Assembly (NCBI RefSeq): GCF_007644045.2
Contig: NZ_VMDW02000125.1
Span: 1-64,000, forward strand
From: Vogesella urethralis
GTDB lineage: Bacteria; Pseudomonadota; Gammaproteobacteria; Burkholderiales; Chromobacteriaceae
DNA: 64,000 nt
Direction of reading: 5' to 3'
Shown: positions 25,877-34,451 of the stretch, piece after piece
Position numbering within the stretch: position 1 is the first letter of the stretch
Layout of the letters: every line of letters begins with the position of its first letter
Translations under genes and position numbers: made by a program
Notes under the pieces: generated by a model
Database searches by the model: none
What the model saw: the letters and a program-made list of their open reading frames with translations, nothing else
Told to the model about the DNA's origin: nothing

Positions 25877-26253
25877 GGTCAATTTCCTTTAAGTGTGCGG
25901 TTGGCGGTCTCTCGCGTCACAGCAGAACCACCGGTTCAGGACAAGGACTCAAACCAACCTCACTGTTGACGACTTGCGTCATGTCTGTGCGTCCTTGCGA
26001 TGTGGTAACTTTAGTGACTATCTGCATTAGTAGATAGCGGAAGCTTTTGAACAAAGCATTTTGATTTTTTGAACATCAAAAACCGCTTGTTTTTCCAAGA
26101 CATACGAGCATCTTGATTGGTTCAAAACCTTAACACTTGTTAACACTCAGCAGGTTTCACAATTTTTCTGATGATAGAAAGGCTGCTTCAGCGCAGAAAG
26201 CCACCCTATAAATGCCAATGGCACATTCCAAATGCATGATTTTGCCATAAAAA
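25877..26253. other. AT-rich intergenic leader of the repeat-protein gene
   Basis: About 375 bp without a supported gene, clearly richer in A and T than the rest of the window (especially 26040-26260). It contains a 6-bp dyad at 26018-26037 and several A/T tracts that could bind nucleoid proteins. I could not pick out one convincing promoter. Base composition is unlike the neighbours, possibly acquired DNA. Confidence 0.6.
26018..26037. promoter_or_regulatory. Dyad CTATCT-N8-AGATAG upstream of the repeat-protein gene
   Basis: Perfect 6-bp inverted repeat about 142 bp before the ATG at 25876. Could be an operator or a leader hairpin. Confidence 0.35.
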
Positions 26254-26276
26254 AAAACCGGGCTTGGCCCGGTTTT
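26254..26276 (-). terminator. Terminator after the extradiol dioxygenase gene
   Basis: AAAACCGGGC / GCCCGGTTTT, 10-bp stem, 3-base loop, followed on the minus strand by nine Ts. Confidence 0.9.
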
Positions 26277-26319
26277 GTGTCAATCATGTTTCAAGTTACA
26301 CGCTGCCAGCAGCACTCGT

Positions 26320-27093
26320 TCAGCCCAATACCCAGGCATCCATGGTGACGGACGCGTATTCGATCCCGCGATGCAAGCTGCGGCCAACCTTGCCGTCGGC
26401 AGCGCCCAGCGCGAAGAACAATGGCAGCAGATGCTCATCCGTCGGGTGATTGTCGCGCGCAAACGGCGCCTGCTCCCGCCACGCCAGCAAGCTGTCCACG
26501 TCCCCGGCTTCCATTTTGTCAGCCACCCAGTCGGCAAACGCTTGTGCCCACGGCTGCGTCGGCGTACCCGGTGCGCCCAGCGCGTACAGATTGTGGGTCA
26601 CACTGCCGGAACCGATGATCTGTACCCCCTCTGCGGCCAACCCTGCCAGCGCCTTGCCCAGCAGATAATGGCTGCGGGCGTCGTGCCGCGGCAACGTAGA
26701 CAGCGTGATCACCGGGATGTCCCCTTCCGGGTACATCATCAGCAGCGGCACCCAGGCACCGTGGTCCAGACCGTCGGCTTCCATCAGATGGGCGGGCAAG
26801 CCAGCAGCTTGCAGGCGCTGATGTACCTGCCCTGCCAGCTCGGCACTGGAAACGGCCGGGTATTGCAGGCGGTACAGCTCGCGCGGAAAGCCGCCGAAGT
26901 CGTACACCGTCTGCCAGCGTGGCGACCAGCCCACTACCGGTTCCCGCGCCAGGTTGTGCGCCGACATGATGACGATGGCTCGCGGTCGCGGCTGGCTGGC
27001 AGCGTACCGTTGCCAGACATGGCGCGCCGGCGATTGGTTGATCAGTACGTCCGGCCCGCCGTGGGACAGGAACAAAGGGGCAAAATAGTGCAT
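26320..27093 (-). CDS. Class III extradiol ring-cleavage dioxygenase (YgiD/DODA family)
   Basis: 257 residues from ATG 27093. LigB-superfamily metal/active-site signatures: FLSHGGPDVL near residue 8, IVIMSAHN near 43, HLMEADGLDHGAWVPLLMMYPEGDIPV near 106-132 and GSGSVTHNLYAL near 164. Bacterial relatives (E. coli YgiD) open catechol rings such as DOPA using a divalent metal. Divergent from a LysR gene with a shared 102-bp regulatory gap, so probably under its control. Two repeat copies lie inside (26379 exact, 26632 variant). Confidence 0.9.
   Translation of the reverse strand: MHYFAPLFLSHGGPDVLINQSPARHVWQRYAASQPRPRAIVIMSAHNLAREPVVGWSPRWQTVYDFGGFPRELYRLQYPAVSSAELAGQVHQRLQAAGLPAHLMEADGLDHGAWVPLLMMYPEGDIPVITLSTLPRHDARSHYLLGKALAGLAAEGVQIIGSGSVTHNLYALGAPGTPTQPWAQAFADWVADKMEAGDVDSLLAWREQAPFARDNHPTDEHLLPLFFALGAADGKVGRSLHRGIEYASVTMDAWVLG
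26379..26391 (+). repeat. Exact 13-base uptake-like repeat (TGCGGCCAACCTT)
   Basis: Inside the dioxygenase gene; sense strand codes Lys-Val-Gly-Arg. Confidence 0.8.
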
Positions 27094-27132
27094 GGCTGGC
27101 TCCGTCAAAAGGGTATGCCACTATTACATTGC

Positions 27133-27159
27133 ATTGCCAATAATTGATAAACCGGCAAT
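27133..27159. promoter_or_regulatory. Candidate LysR-type operator
   Basis: ATTGCC-N15-GGCAAT, perfect 6-bp inverted arms holding A/T-rich DNA, in the divergent spacer between the dioxygenase gene and the LysR gene. Position and form suit a LysR regulatory site (T-N11-A type). Confidence 0.5.
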
Positions 27160-27195
27160 CATGAACTGCATTAGCAACCATCAGGAAACAATCAG

Positions 27196-28143
27196 ATGAA
27201 CAGACTCGACTCCTTGCGCGTGTTCCAGGCCATCGTCGACGCAGGCAGCCTGGTCGGTGCCGCGGCGCGGCTGGACTTGTCCAGCGCCATGGTCAGCAAG
27301 CACCTGGCCGCGCTGGAAAAACACCTGGGCTGCCGTCTGATCCAGCGGACGACGCGCCGCATGACGCTGACCGAAGCCGGTGAGGAATACCACCGCCGCG
27401 TGGCGCTGATCCTGGCGCAACTGGAAGAAGCCGATGCCATGGCCCAGCAGCAAAGCGTCAGCGTGGGCGGGCGCTTGCGTATTGCGGCACCGCTGTCGTT
27501 CGGCATGCGCTTTCTGGGGCAATGGTTGGCCGCACTGCACGCCAGCCACCCGCAGCTGGACATCGAACTGGTGCTGTCCGACGAACAGGTAGACCTGGTG
27601 GAAGCCGGCTTCGACCTGGCGCTGCGCATCAGCACCCAGCCGCTGGCCGGCCACCTGGTGGCGCGGCCGCTGGGCCAGCTCGCCATGCACGTCTGTGCGG
27701 CGCCGTCCTACCTGGCCGCGCACGGCACGCCGCGCACGCTGGCCGAGCTGGCCGGCCACGCCTGCCTGCGCTACAGCCTGCAGCAGACGCACTCCAGCTG
27801 GCTGTTCGGCCACGGCAGCCAACTGCGCCAGGTGACGGTGCACGGCCCGCTGACCGCCAATAACGGCGATGTGCTGGTGGACGCCGCCATTGCCGGTATG
27901 GGTATTGCTTACCAGCCGGACTTCCTGGTGAATGCCGCCCTGGCCGATGGCCGCTTGCAGGCCTTGACGCTGGACGTGGCACCACAATACGCCGGCATTT
28001 ACGCGGTCTACCCTGCCCGGCGCTACCTGCCACAGAAGGTGCAACTGACGCTGCAACTGTTGCAACAGCAACTGGCCAGCCTTTGCCGCCACAGTGGCAT
28101 ACTGCCCGAAAGTCCAGTCACGCCTGTGCAGCACTCGACGTAA
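27196..28143 (+). CDS. LysR-family transcriptional regulator
   Basis: 315 residues. N-terminal winged HTH (MNRLDSLRVFQAIVDAGSLVGAAARLDLSSAMVSKHLAALEKHLG, residues 1-45), linker helix with coiled-coil character, and a C-terminal periplasmic-binding-like effector domain (GGRLRIAAPLSFGMRFL..., about 92-290). Belongs to the large LysR branch with RTTRRMTLTEAGEEYH. Likely regulates the divergent dioxygenase and itself. The C-terminal ~15 residues are unconserved in look. Confidence 0.9.
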   Translation: MNRLDSLRVFQAIVDAGSLVGAAARLDLSSAMVSKHLAALEKHLGCRLIQRTTRRMTLTEAGEEYHRRVALILAQLEEADAMAQQQSVSVGGRLRIAAPLSFGMRFLGQWLAALHASHPQLDIELVLSDEQVDLVEAGFDLALRISTQPLAGHLVARPLGQLAMHVCAAPSYLAAHGTPRTLAELAGHACLRYSLQQTHSSWLFGHGSQLRQVTVHGPLTANNGDVLVDAAIAGMGIAYQPDFLVNAALADGRLQALTLDVAPQYAGIYAVYPARRYLPQKVQLTLQLLQQQLASLCRHSGILPESPVTPVQHST

Positions 28144-28227
28144 AGACCGGCAGCTTTCAGACTGCACGCACCAAAGCGGCGCCCATGCAGCCCGCATGAC
28201 AATACCGAACAAGATTGGGAGAAAACG

Positions 28228-29949
28228 ATGAAGAAACACATTCTGCTGGCCACGCTGGCCGCACTGGCAGCCGGTCATGTCTCCGCTGCCGACATGAATA
28301 AGGTACTGCGCGTCGCGTTCAATGTGCCGGAAACCGGCTTCGACCCGGCCAAGGTGTCGGACAGCTACTCCGGTGCCATCCTGGAAAACGTGTTCGACCC
28401 GCTGGTCACTTACGACTACGACGCCCGCCCGGCCAAAGTCGTGCCCAACACCATCGCCGCCATGCCCACCGTCTCTGCCGACGGCAAGGTGTACACCTTC
28501 AAGCTCAAGCCTGGCATCTACTTCGCCGCCGACCCGGTGTTCAAAGGCCAGAAACGCGAGCTGACCGCCGCTGACTACGTTTACGCCATCAAGCGCCACC
28601 TCGACCCCACCATCAACTCGCCGTGGAGCTTTCTGGTGGACGGCCGCTTTGCCGGCGCCGAGGCGCTGGTGAAAGCCGCCGGCAAAGGCGCACTGAACTA
28701 CGACACCCCGGTAGAGGGCATCAAGGCGCTGGACAAATACACGCTGCAGCTCACCCTTACCGAAGGCAACTTCAATTTCCTGCAGATTCTGGCCATGCCG
28801 GCGTTTGGCGCCGTGGCCCGCGAGGCCATCGAAGGCTACGCCAGCAACACCAACGCCAAACCGGTCGGTACCGGCCCCTACCTGCTGAAAGAATGGAAGC
28901 CGGGCAACAAGATCGTACTGGAAGCCAACCCAGGCTTTCGCAAGGAAAGCTACAAAGGCAAGCCGGTGCCAAACGTTGGCCGCGTGGAAGTGAGCATCAT
29001 CGAGGAAGAGCAGCCGCTGTGGCTGGCCTTCGTCAACAAGCAGCTGGACGTGTCCGGCATTCCGCAGGCCGCCTTGCAGGAAGCACTGCTGATCGACCCG
29101 AAAAACCCGCTGAACGTGAAGCTGCAAGACAAATACGCCAAGCAGGGCATGCAGCTGCAGCGCAAGAAAGAGCTGGAAATCACTTACCAGTTTTTCAATA
29201 TGCAAGACCCGGTGGTGGGCGGTGACGCCAAGGAAAAAATCGCGCTGCGCCGCGCCATCGCCATGGCCTTCCCGCGCAACGAAACCATCGCCGCCATCCG
29301 TCGCGGCCAAGCGGTACCGGTGAACTACGTCATTCCGGAAGGCGTGGCCGGCCACAACCCGGCGTTCAAGGGCTCGGTGAAATACGACCCGGCGGCAGCC
29401 AACGCGCTGCTGGACCGCTTCGGTTACAAAGTGGGTGCCGACGGCCTGCGCACGCTGCCGGACGGCAAACCGCTGTCCATCGAGATGGCCACCGGCACCA
29501 GCGGCATCGACAAACAGTGGAACGAATACTGGCAGAAAGCCTTCGACAGCCTGAAGATCAAGCTCACCTTCAAGTACGGCAAGTGGAACGAACTGAACAA
29601 GGCCAACCGTCAGGGCAAACTGCAGATGTGGGGCCTGGCGTGGAGTGCCGACTACCCGGACGGCGAAAACTTCATGCAGCTGCTGTACGGCAAAAACGCC
29701 GGCGACGCCAATAGCGCCAGCTTCAAGAACGCCGAGTTCGACCGCCTGTTCGCTGCCTCGCTGAAGCTGCCGGATGGCGCCGAGCGCAACAAGCTGTACG
29801 ATGCGATGAACAAGATCGTGGTGGCGCAACAGCCGTGGATCTTCGGCGATACCCGCATCCGCAGCTCGCTGGCGCACAGCTACGTGAAAAACTTCAAGCT
29901 GCACCCGCTGCTGAATACCACCTGGCGTTACCTCGACCTCCAGAAGTAA
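28228..29949 (+). CDS. Periplasmic oligopeptide/dipeptide-binding protein
   Basis: 573 residues. Signal peptide MKKHILLATLAALAAGHVSA, then an SBP_bac_5 fold: VLRVAFNVPETGFDPAKVSDSYSGAILENVFDPLVTYD near residues 28-65, VGTGPYLLKEWKPGNKIVLEANP and LQMWGLAWSADYPDGENFMQLLYG near 474-496. Not a lipoprotein (no lipobox). Captures peptides or similar large solutes for the permease genes that follow. gggag ribosome site. First gene of a four-gene ABC operon (binding protein, two permeases, fused ATPases). Confidence 0.92.
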   Translation: MKKHILLATLAALAAGHVSAADMNKVLRVAFNVPETGFDPAKVSDSYSGAILENVFDPLVTYDYDARPAKVVPNTIAAMPTVSADGKVYTFKLKPGIYFAADPVFKGQKRELTAADYVYAIKRHLDPTINSPWSFLVDGRFAGAEALVKAAGKGALNYDTPVEGIKALDKYTLQLTLTEGNFNFLQILAMPAFGAVAREAIEGYASNTNAKPVGTGPYLLKEWKPGNKIVLEANPGFRKESYKGKPVPNVGRVEVSIIEEEQPLWLAFVNKQLDVSGIPQAALQEALLIDPKNPLNVKLQDKYAKQGMQLQRKKELEITYQFFNMQDPVVGGDAKEKIALRRAIAMAFPRNETIAAIRRGQAVPVNYVIPEGVAGHNPAFKGSVKYDPAAANALLDRFGYKVGADGLRTLPDGKPLSIEMATGTSGIDKQWNEYWQKAFDSLKIKLTFKYGKWNELNKANRQGKLQMWGLAWSADYPDGENFMQLLYGKNAGDANSASFKNAEFDRLFAASLKLPDGAERNKLYDAMNKIVVAQQPWIFGDTRIRSSLAHSYVKNFKLHPLLNTTWRYLDLQK

Positions 29950-30017
29950 TCCCGTCCTGATCCACCGCAGCCGGCCCCGATACGGGGCTGGCTACCCGTG
30001 TTTGCCCGGAGGCCGAC

Positions 30018-30956
30018 ATGCTTGCCTACATCCTGCGCCGTCTATGGCAGATGGTCCCCACCCTGTTCGGGGTAATGCTGCTGCTGTTCATCCTGTTCAA
30101 CTGGGTGGGTGGCGACCCGTCCTACATCCTGGCCGGCAAGAGCTTTTCTGCCGAAACGCTGGCCAATATCCGCCACCAGCTGGGGCTGGACAAATCGCTG
30201 CCCGAGCAATTCCTGATCTTCGTGCAGCAAGTGCTGACGCTGGACTTCGGCATCTCGTGGTCCACCCAGCAACCGGTAGCCGACATCCTGGCCAGCCGCA
30301 TCGTGCCGTCGCTGACGCTGGCCATCCCCATGCTGCTGGTCAGCCTGATCCTGGCGGTACTGTTGGCCGCCGTGGTGGCCTACCTGCGCGGCAGCCTCAC
30401 CGACCGGCTGGTCACGCTGATCTGCACGCTGGCGATGTCGGTCAGCGCGCTGGTCTACATCATTGCCGGCCAATACTGGCTGGCGCACAAGCTGGGCTGG
30501 TTCCCCATCCTGGGCTGGAGCGACCACCTGGCCACCAACCTGTGGCTGTACGTGCCGCTGCCGCTGCTGCTGGGCACCATCGTCAGCCTGGCGCCCGATA
30601 TCCGCTTTTACCGCAGCTGTTTCGTGGAAGAGATGAACCACGACTACGTGCGCACCGCCCGCGCCAAAGGCCTGTCGGAGCCCGCCATCATGCTGAAGCA
30701 CGTGATGCGCAACGCGCTGATTCCGGTGGTCACCTCGCTGATGATGTCGCTGCCCTACCTGTTTCTGGGCGCCCTGCTGCTGGAGCGCTTCTTCGGCATC
30801 CCCGGCATGGGCAACGAAGTGATCAATGCCGTCGACCGCAGCGACTTTCCGGTCATCAAGGCCATCACCATTTACGTCGCGTTGGCCACCATGCTGTTCA
30901 ATCTGCTGGCCGATATCGTCTACAAACTGATCGACCCGCGCGTCGAGTTGAAATAA
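30018..30956 (+). CDS. ABC peptide transporter permease (DppB/OppB type)
   Basis: 312 residues, six membrane helices. Opens MLAYILRRLWQMVPTLFGVMLLLFILFNWVGGDP, typical of the DppB/OppB N-terminus; the ATPase-contact EAA loop is EEMNHDYVRTARAKGLSEPAIMLKHVMRNALIPVVT near residues 200-235. Pairs with the following permease. An ATPase-coupled importer subunit of the inner membrane. Confidence 0.92.
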   Translation: MLAYILRRLWQMVPTLFGVMLLLFILFNWVGGDPSYILAGKSFSAETLANIRHQLGLDKSLPEQFLIFVQQVLTLDFGISWSTQQPVADILASRIVPSLTLAIPMLLVSLILAVLLAAVVAYLRGSLTDRLVTLICTLAMSVSALVYIIAGQYWLAHKLGWFPILGWSDHLATNLWLYVPLPLLLGTIVSLAPDIRFYRSCFVEEMNHDYVRTARAKGLSEPAIMLKHVMRNALIPVVTSLMMSLPYLFLGALLLERFFGIPGMGNEVINAVDRSDFPVIKAITIYVALATMLFNLLADIVYKLIDPRVELK

Positions 30957-30966
30957 GGAGCGCGCG

Positions 30967-32055
30967 ATGCACCCGTCCCACACCATCCCGGCGGCCGACG
31001 CCGCCTGCCCGCCGTCGCGCAGCCTGTGGCAACTGGGCTGGCAACGCCTGAAGCGCGACCGCATCGGCTTTGCCTCGCTCTGGATCGTGGCCGCTTTCGT
31101 GCTGCTGGCCATCGCCGGCTGGCTGGGCCTGGCCGGCAGCCACTGGCGCGAACAGGTGGCCAAACCGAATACCCCGCCGGCGCTGTTCAAACAGTACGGC
31201 CCGGCCACGGTAGAACTGACCGCCGCCGACATCGACGCGGCACAACAAGCCGGCAGCACCGCGGCCGACGCCAGCGCCGCCACCGGCATCAGCGCTGAAG
31301 ACGACCCGTTGGCCGCCGACATGGCCGCCGCCCAGGCCGAAGCCGCCAAGGCAGCGCCGGTCGCCGCCGCCGCCCATCGTGACGATCTGGCGTTCGGCAG
31401 CGACGCTCGCGGCCGCGACGTACTGCAAAAAGTCATCCAGGGCACTGCCACCTCGCTGCTGGTCGGCCTGTGCGGCGCCGTGCTGGCCATTGCCGCCGGC
31501 ACGCTGCTGGGCGCGCTGTCCGGCTACTTCGGCCGCCGCGTGGACGACCTGCTGATGTGGTTTTACAGCGTGTTCACCTCGGTGCCCGACATGCTGTTGC
31601 TGCTGGCGTTTTCCGCAGTGATGAGCCGCGGTATCGACACCGTGATCATGGTGATGGCGCTCACCAGCTGGACCGGCACCTACCGCCTGATGCGCGCCGA
31701 GTTCATGAAACACAAGTGCCGCGAGTATGTGCAGGCCGCCGACGCCATCGGCGCCGGACACCGCAGCCGCATGTTCCGCCACATCCTGCCCAACGTCAGC
31801 CACCTGCTGCTGGTGCAGTTTTCCATCCTCACCGTGGCCCTGATCAAGTACGAAGCCATCCTGTCGTTCCTGGGCTTTGGCGTCAGCGTCACGCAGACCA
31901 GCTGGGGCGCCATGCTGGCCGAAGCCCCGTCCGAGCTGCTGCAAGGCTACTGGTGGCAGATGGCCGCGGTAACCCTGTGCATGTCGGTGCTGGTCACCGC
32001 CTTCAGCATGCTGACCGATAGCCTGCGCGACGCGCTGGACCCGAAAGTGAAGTAA
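30967..32055 (+). CDS. ABC peptide transporter permease (DppC/OppC type) with Ala-rich insertion
   Basis: 362 residues. N-terminal OppC-type segment (LWQLGWQRLKRDRIGFASLWIVAAFVLLAIAGW) and the usual GSDARGRDVLQKVIQGTATSLLVG, with EAA loop HKCREYVQAADAIGAGHRSRMFRHILPN. Between TM1 and that motif (residues ~60-138) is a stretch unusually rich in Ala (AQQAGSTAADASAATGISAE and DMAAAQAEAAKAAPVAAAAH), making it about 60 residues longer than the average family member. The insertion should face the periplasm. Confidence 0.9.
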   Translation: MHPSHTIPAADAACPPSRSLWQLGWQRLKRDRIGFASLWIVAAFVLLAIAGWLGLAGSHWREQVAKPNTPPALFKQYGPATVELTAADIDAAQQAGSTAADASAATGISAEDDPLAADMAAAQAEAAKAAPVAAAAHRDDLAFGSDARGRDVLQKVIQGTATSLLVGLCGAVLAIAAGTLLGALSGYFGRRVDDLLMWFYSVFTSVPDMLLLLAFSAVMSRGIDTVIMVMALTSWTGTYRLMRAEFMKHKCREYVQAADAIGAGHRSRMFRHILPNVSHLLLVQFSILTVALIKYEAILSFLGFGVSVTQTSWGAMLAEAPSELLQGYWWQMAAVTLCMSVLVTAFSMLTDSLRDALDPKVK

Positions 32056-32064
32056 GGAGCCGCC

Positions 32065-33777
32065 ATGACCCCCGCTACCCCCCTGCTGAGCGTGCGCCAG
32101 CTGCGCGTCAGCTTCCGTAACGAAGACGGCGACTGCTTCGAGGCCTTGAAGGGCATTGATTTCGACATTGCGGCCAACCGTACCGTGGCGCTGGTCGGCG
32201 AGTCCGGCTCCGGCAAGTCGGTGACCTCGATGGCCATCCTGCGCCTGCTGCCGCAGCAAGGCTGCCACATCCACCCCGACAGCCAGATCCTGTTCGAAGG
32301 CCGCAACCTGCTGGCCGCCGACCGTCGCGAACTGCGCCAGCTGCGCGGCCGCGACATCGCCATGATCTTCCAGGACCCGATGAGCGCGCTGAACCCGGTG
32401 TTCACCGTAGGCGAGCAGATCATGGAAACACTGATGCTGCACACCGGCCTGCGCCGCAAAGCGGCGCGCCAGCGTGCGATGGCGCTGCTGAAAGAGGTGG
32501 GCCTGCCGGAGCCGGACCGCAAGGTGGACGCCTACCCGCACCAGCTGTCCGGCGGCCAACAGCAACGGGTGATGATCGCTATGGCCATCGCCTGCGAGCC
32601 CAAGCTGCTGATTGCCGACGAACCCACTACCGCGCTGGACGTGACCATCCAGAAGCAGATCCTGACCCTGATTGCGCGGCTGCAGAAAAGCCACGGCATG
32701 GCGGTGTTGTTCATCACCCACGACCTGGGCCTGGTCGGCGAGTTTGCCGACGAGGTGATCGTGATGCGCCACGGCGAAATCCGCGAACACGGCCCGCTAC
32801 AGCAGGTATTCAGCCAGCCGCGGGACGCCTACACCAAGGCGCTACTGAACTGCCGGCCGCGGCTGGACTGCCGCCCGGCGCGGCTGGCGGTGATCGACGA
32901 CTTCCTGCAGGGCCAGCCTTACGTGCCGCCGGCGCACCGCGAGCGCGGTTACGCGCCGGACGACGACATCGTGCTGGACGTGCAAGGGCTGTGCAAAAGC
33001 TTTACCAGCCGCGAAGGCCTGTTCGGCCAGCACGTGTTCCATGCGGTGAAGGACGTGTCGTTCAAGCTGGCACGCGGCAAGACGCTGGGCATTGTCGGCG
33101 AATCCGGCTCCGGCAAGACCACGGTGGGGCTGACGCTGATGCGGCTGCACCAGGCCAGCGCCGGGCGCGCGCTGTTCCACGGTGAAGACATCCTGGCCAT
33201 GCCGGCGCGCGACTTTCACGCCTACAAACGCCGTATCCAGATCGTGTTCCAGAACCCGTACGCCTCGCTGAACCCGCGTTTTTCGGTGGAAGACATCCTG
33301 CTGGAGCCGATGACCCTGCACGGCATCGGCGCCGACCGTGCCGAGCGACGCGCCATGGCGCTGGCGCTACTGGACCGCGTCGGCCTGCCGGCACGGGCGT
33401 TGCAGAAGTATCCGCACGAGTTTTCCGGCGGCCAGCGCCAGCGCATCGCCATTGCGCGCTGCCTGACCATGAAGCCAGAAGTGCTGATCTGCGACGAATC
33501 GGTCTCGGCGCTGGACGTCTCGGTGCAGGCCCAGGTGCTGAACCTGCTGCAGGACCTGCAGGACGAGTACGGCCTGTCCTACCTGTTCATCTCGCACGAC
33601 CTGTCGGTGGTGAAACACATCTCCGACCAGGTACTGGTGATGCAGCACGGTCAGGTGGTGGAGCAAGCCGACGCCGACACGCTGTACGCGCAACCGCAGC
33701 ACGCCTACACCCGCCAGTTGCTGGCAGCCATCCCGCAGGGTTGGCCGCAGGCTTGCAGCGGCACGCAAGTGGCCTGA
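32065..33777 (+). CDS. Fused dual ATP-binding protein of the peptide ABC importer
   Basis: 570 residues: two full ATPase domains in one chain (OppD- and OppF-like). Domain 1: Walker [27 protein letters not shown], Walker [13 protein letters not shown]. Domain 2 (from ~residue 305): [39 protein letters not shown] (note Ser in place of the usual Pro-Thr). OppD/F C-terminal tail after domain 1 ([19 protein letters not shown]). Such fused forms (YejF-like) power Dpp/Opp/Yej importers. Last gene of the operon; ends 19 bp before the composite hairpin element. Variant repeat GGTTGGCCGCA near its 3' end (33739-33749). Confidence 0.92.
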   Translation: MTPATPLLSVRQLRVSFRNEDGDCFEALKGIDFDIAANRTVALVGESGSGKSVTSMAILRLLPQQGCHIHPDSQILFEGRNLLAADRRELRQLRGRDIAMIFQDPMSALNPVFTVGEQIMETLMLHTGLRRKAARQRAMALLKEVGLPEPDRKVDAYPHQLSGGQQQRVMIAMAIACEPKLLIADEPTTALDVTIQKQILTLIARLQKSHGMAVLFITHDLGLVGEFADEVIVMRHGEIREHGPLQQVFSQPRDAYTKALLNCRPRLDCRPARLAVIDDFLQGQPYVPPAHRERGYAPDDDIVLDVQGLCKSFTSREGLFGQHVFHAVKDVSFKLARGKTLGIVGESGSGKTTVGLTLMRLHQASAGRALFHGEDILAMPARDFHAYKRRIQIVFQNPYASLNPRFSVEDILLEPMTLHGIGADRAERRAMALALLDRVGLPARALQKYPHEFSGGQRQRIAIARCLTMKPEVLICDESVSALDVSVQAQVLNLLQDLQDEYGLSYLFISHDLSVVKHISDQVLVMQHGQVVEQADADTLYAQPQHAYTRQLLAAIPQGWPQACSGTQVA

Positions 33778-33795
33778 ACCCTGCTGCCATAAGAA

Positions 33796-33996
33796 CAAGG
33801 CCGGCTTGCGCAGCAAGCCGGCCTTCAGGCTGCGGACAGACTATCAGTCAAGACTTTACCGGACCCGGCAAAGCCGGGCCGCCCGCTAACCATTTTGGCA
33901 TCCGCAGCCTTCCTGTTCACAAGACAAAGCCTGTTTGCAACGCAAACAGGCTTTGTCATCCCTATCAATGCCGGCTTGCGCAGCAAGCCGGCATTG
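33796..33996. repeat. Composite multi-hairpin element, copy 1 (201 bp)
   Basis: Three external hairpins plus an inner one. H1 (33797-33825): 13-bp stem AAGGCCGGCTTGC, loop GCA. Inverted pair AGGCTGCGGA (33827-33836) / TCCGCAGCCT (33901-33910) enclosing hairpin CCCGGC-AAA-GCCGGG (33864-33878). H2 (33923-33957): perfect 16-bp stem, loop AAC. H3 (33967-33995): repeats the H1 core GCCGGCTTGC-GCA-GCAAGCCGGC. The second copy at 49231 conserves layout and loop blocks but has different stem sequences. H1 may double as the terminator of the peptide-transport operon. Confidence 0.8.
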
Positions 33997-34105
33997 TTGC
34001 TGGAAAAACAGACAAAAAAAGGGGGTAACGGCCCACCACCGTACCCCCAAACACACACACATCAAGAGGAAATCACACACACATGCCATGGCATGCGTTT
34101 GAAGC
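33997..34105. other. Intergenic stretch, no gene
   Basis: A-rich and CA-rich spacer (gacaaaaaaagggggtaacgg, then a run of CA dinucleotides near 34052-34063 and 34074-34083). No supported feature apart from a possible A-run tail to hairpin H3 of the element. Confidence 0.5.
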
Positions 34106-34234
34106 TTATTTGTCGTCGTGCGTCTTTTTGATAAAGATCCCGATACAGGTCGACACGATGATGGTTGTCACGGCAATGACGATCGCGCTCAGTACGCCGA
34201 CGTCGTCGGACAGCAGTTGTTTCCACAGTTCCAT
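34106..34234 (-). CDS. DUF3149-like 42-residue membrane peptide
   Basis: A short gene: MELWKQLLSDDVGVLSAIVI followed by AVTTIIVSTCIGIFIKKTHDDK. One membrane helix (residues ~14-36) with a cytoplasmic basic end. The start MELWKQLL...VG.LS and size fit the DUF3149 group of tiny membrane proteins. A strong ribosome site (ggaggagc) at 8 bases supports expression. It lies 218 bp beyond cydB on the same strand, preceded by a terminator (34402) and an FNR-like dyad at 34307-34320, so it is probably transcribed alone, perhaps under oxygen control. A link to the oxidase (like CydX) is only inferred from position. Confidence 0.8.
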   Translation of the reverse strand: MELWKQLLSDDVGVLSAIVIAVTTIIVSTCIGIFIKKTHDDK

Positions 34235-34306
34235 GATTAAGCTCCTCCGGCAAACCCGGTATTCGATCTGGATGGCGCCATCTTACCCCCGGTGTTAATG
34301 GGGGCT

Positions 34307-34320
34307 TTGACCCAAGTCAA
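34307..34320. promoter_or_regulatory. FNR/Anr-like dyad TTGAC-N4-GTCAA
   Basis: TTGACCCAAGTCAA, 14-bp perfect dyad close to the FNR/Anr consensus TTGAT-N4-ATCAA, 73 bp upstream of the DUF3149 start and downstream of the cydAB terminator. Suggests oxygen-responsive control. Confidence 0.55.
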
Positions 34321-34401
34321 GCGTCTCGCTTTATCAAAATGTAACGTGTCGTATCCATGCGCCAACAAGACAAACCCTGCTTTAAGTACATGAAAGCACA
34401 T

Positions 34402-34430
34402 GAAAAAAGGGCAGGAATATCTCCTGCCCT
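34402..34430 (-). terminator. Terminator of gbsR-cydAB
   Basis: AGGGCAGGA / TCCTGCCCT, 9-bp stem, 5-base loop, followed on the minus strand by TTTTTT. Confidence 0.9.
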
Positions 34431-34451
34431 GTTGATCTGGCGCAATATTTT

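Noticed and set aside
26020-26260. A small gene in the AT-rich gap
   Set aside because: No frame with a ribosome site and reasonable length or composition was found on either strand.
33796-33996. Composite hairpin element as an insertion sequence
   Set aside because: No transposase frame and no single pair of flanking terminal repeats with target duplication.
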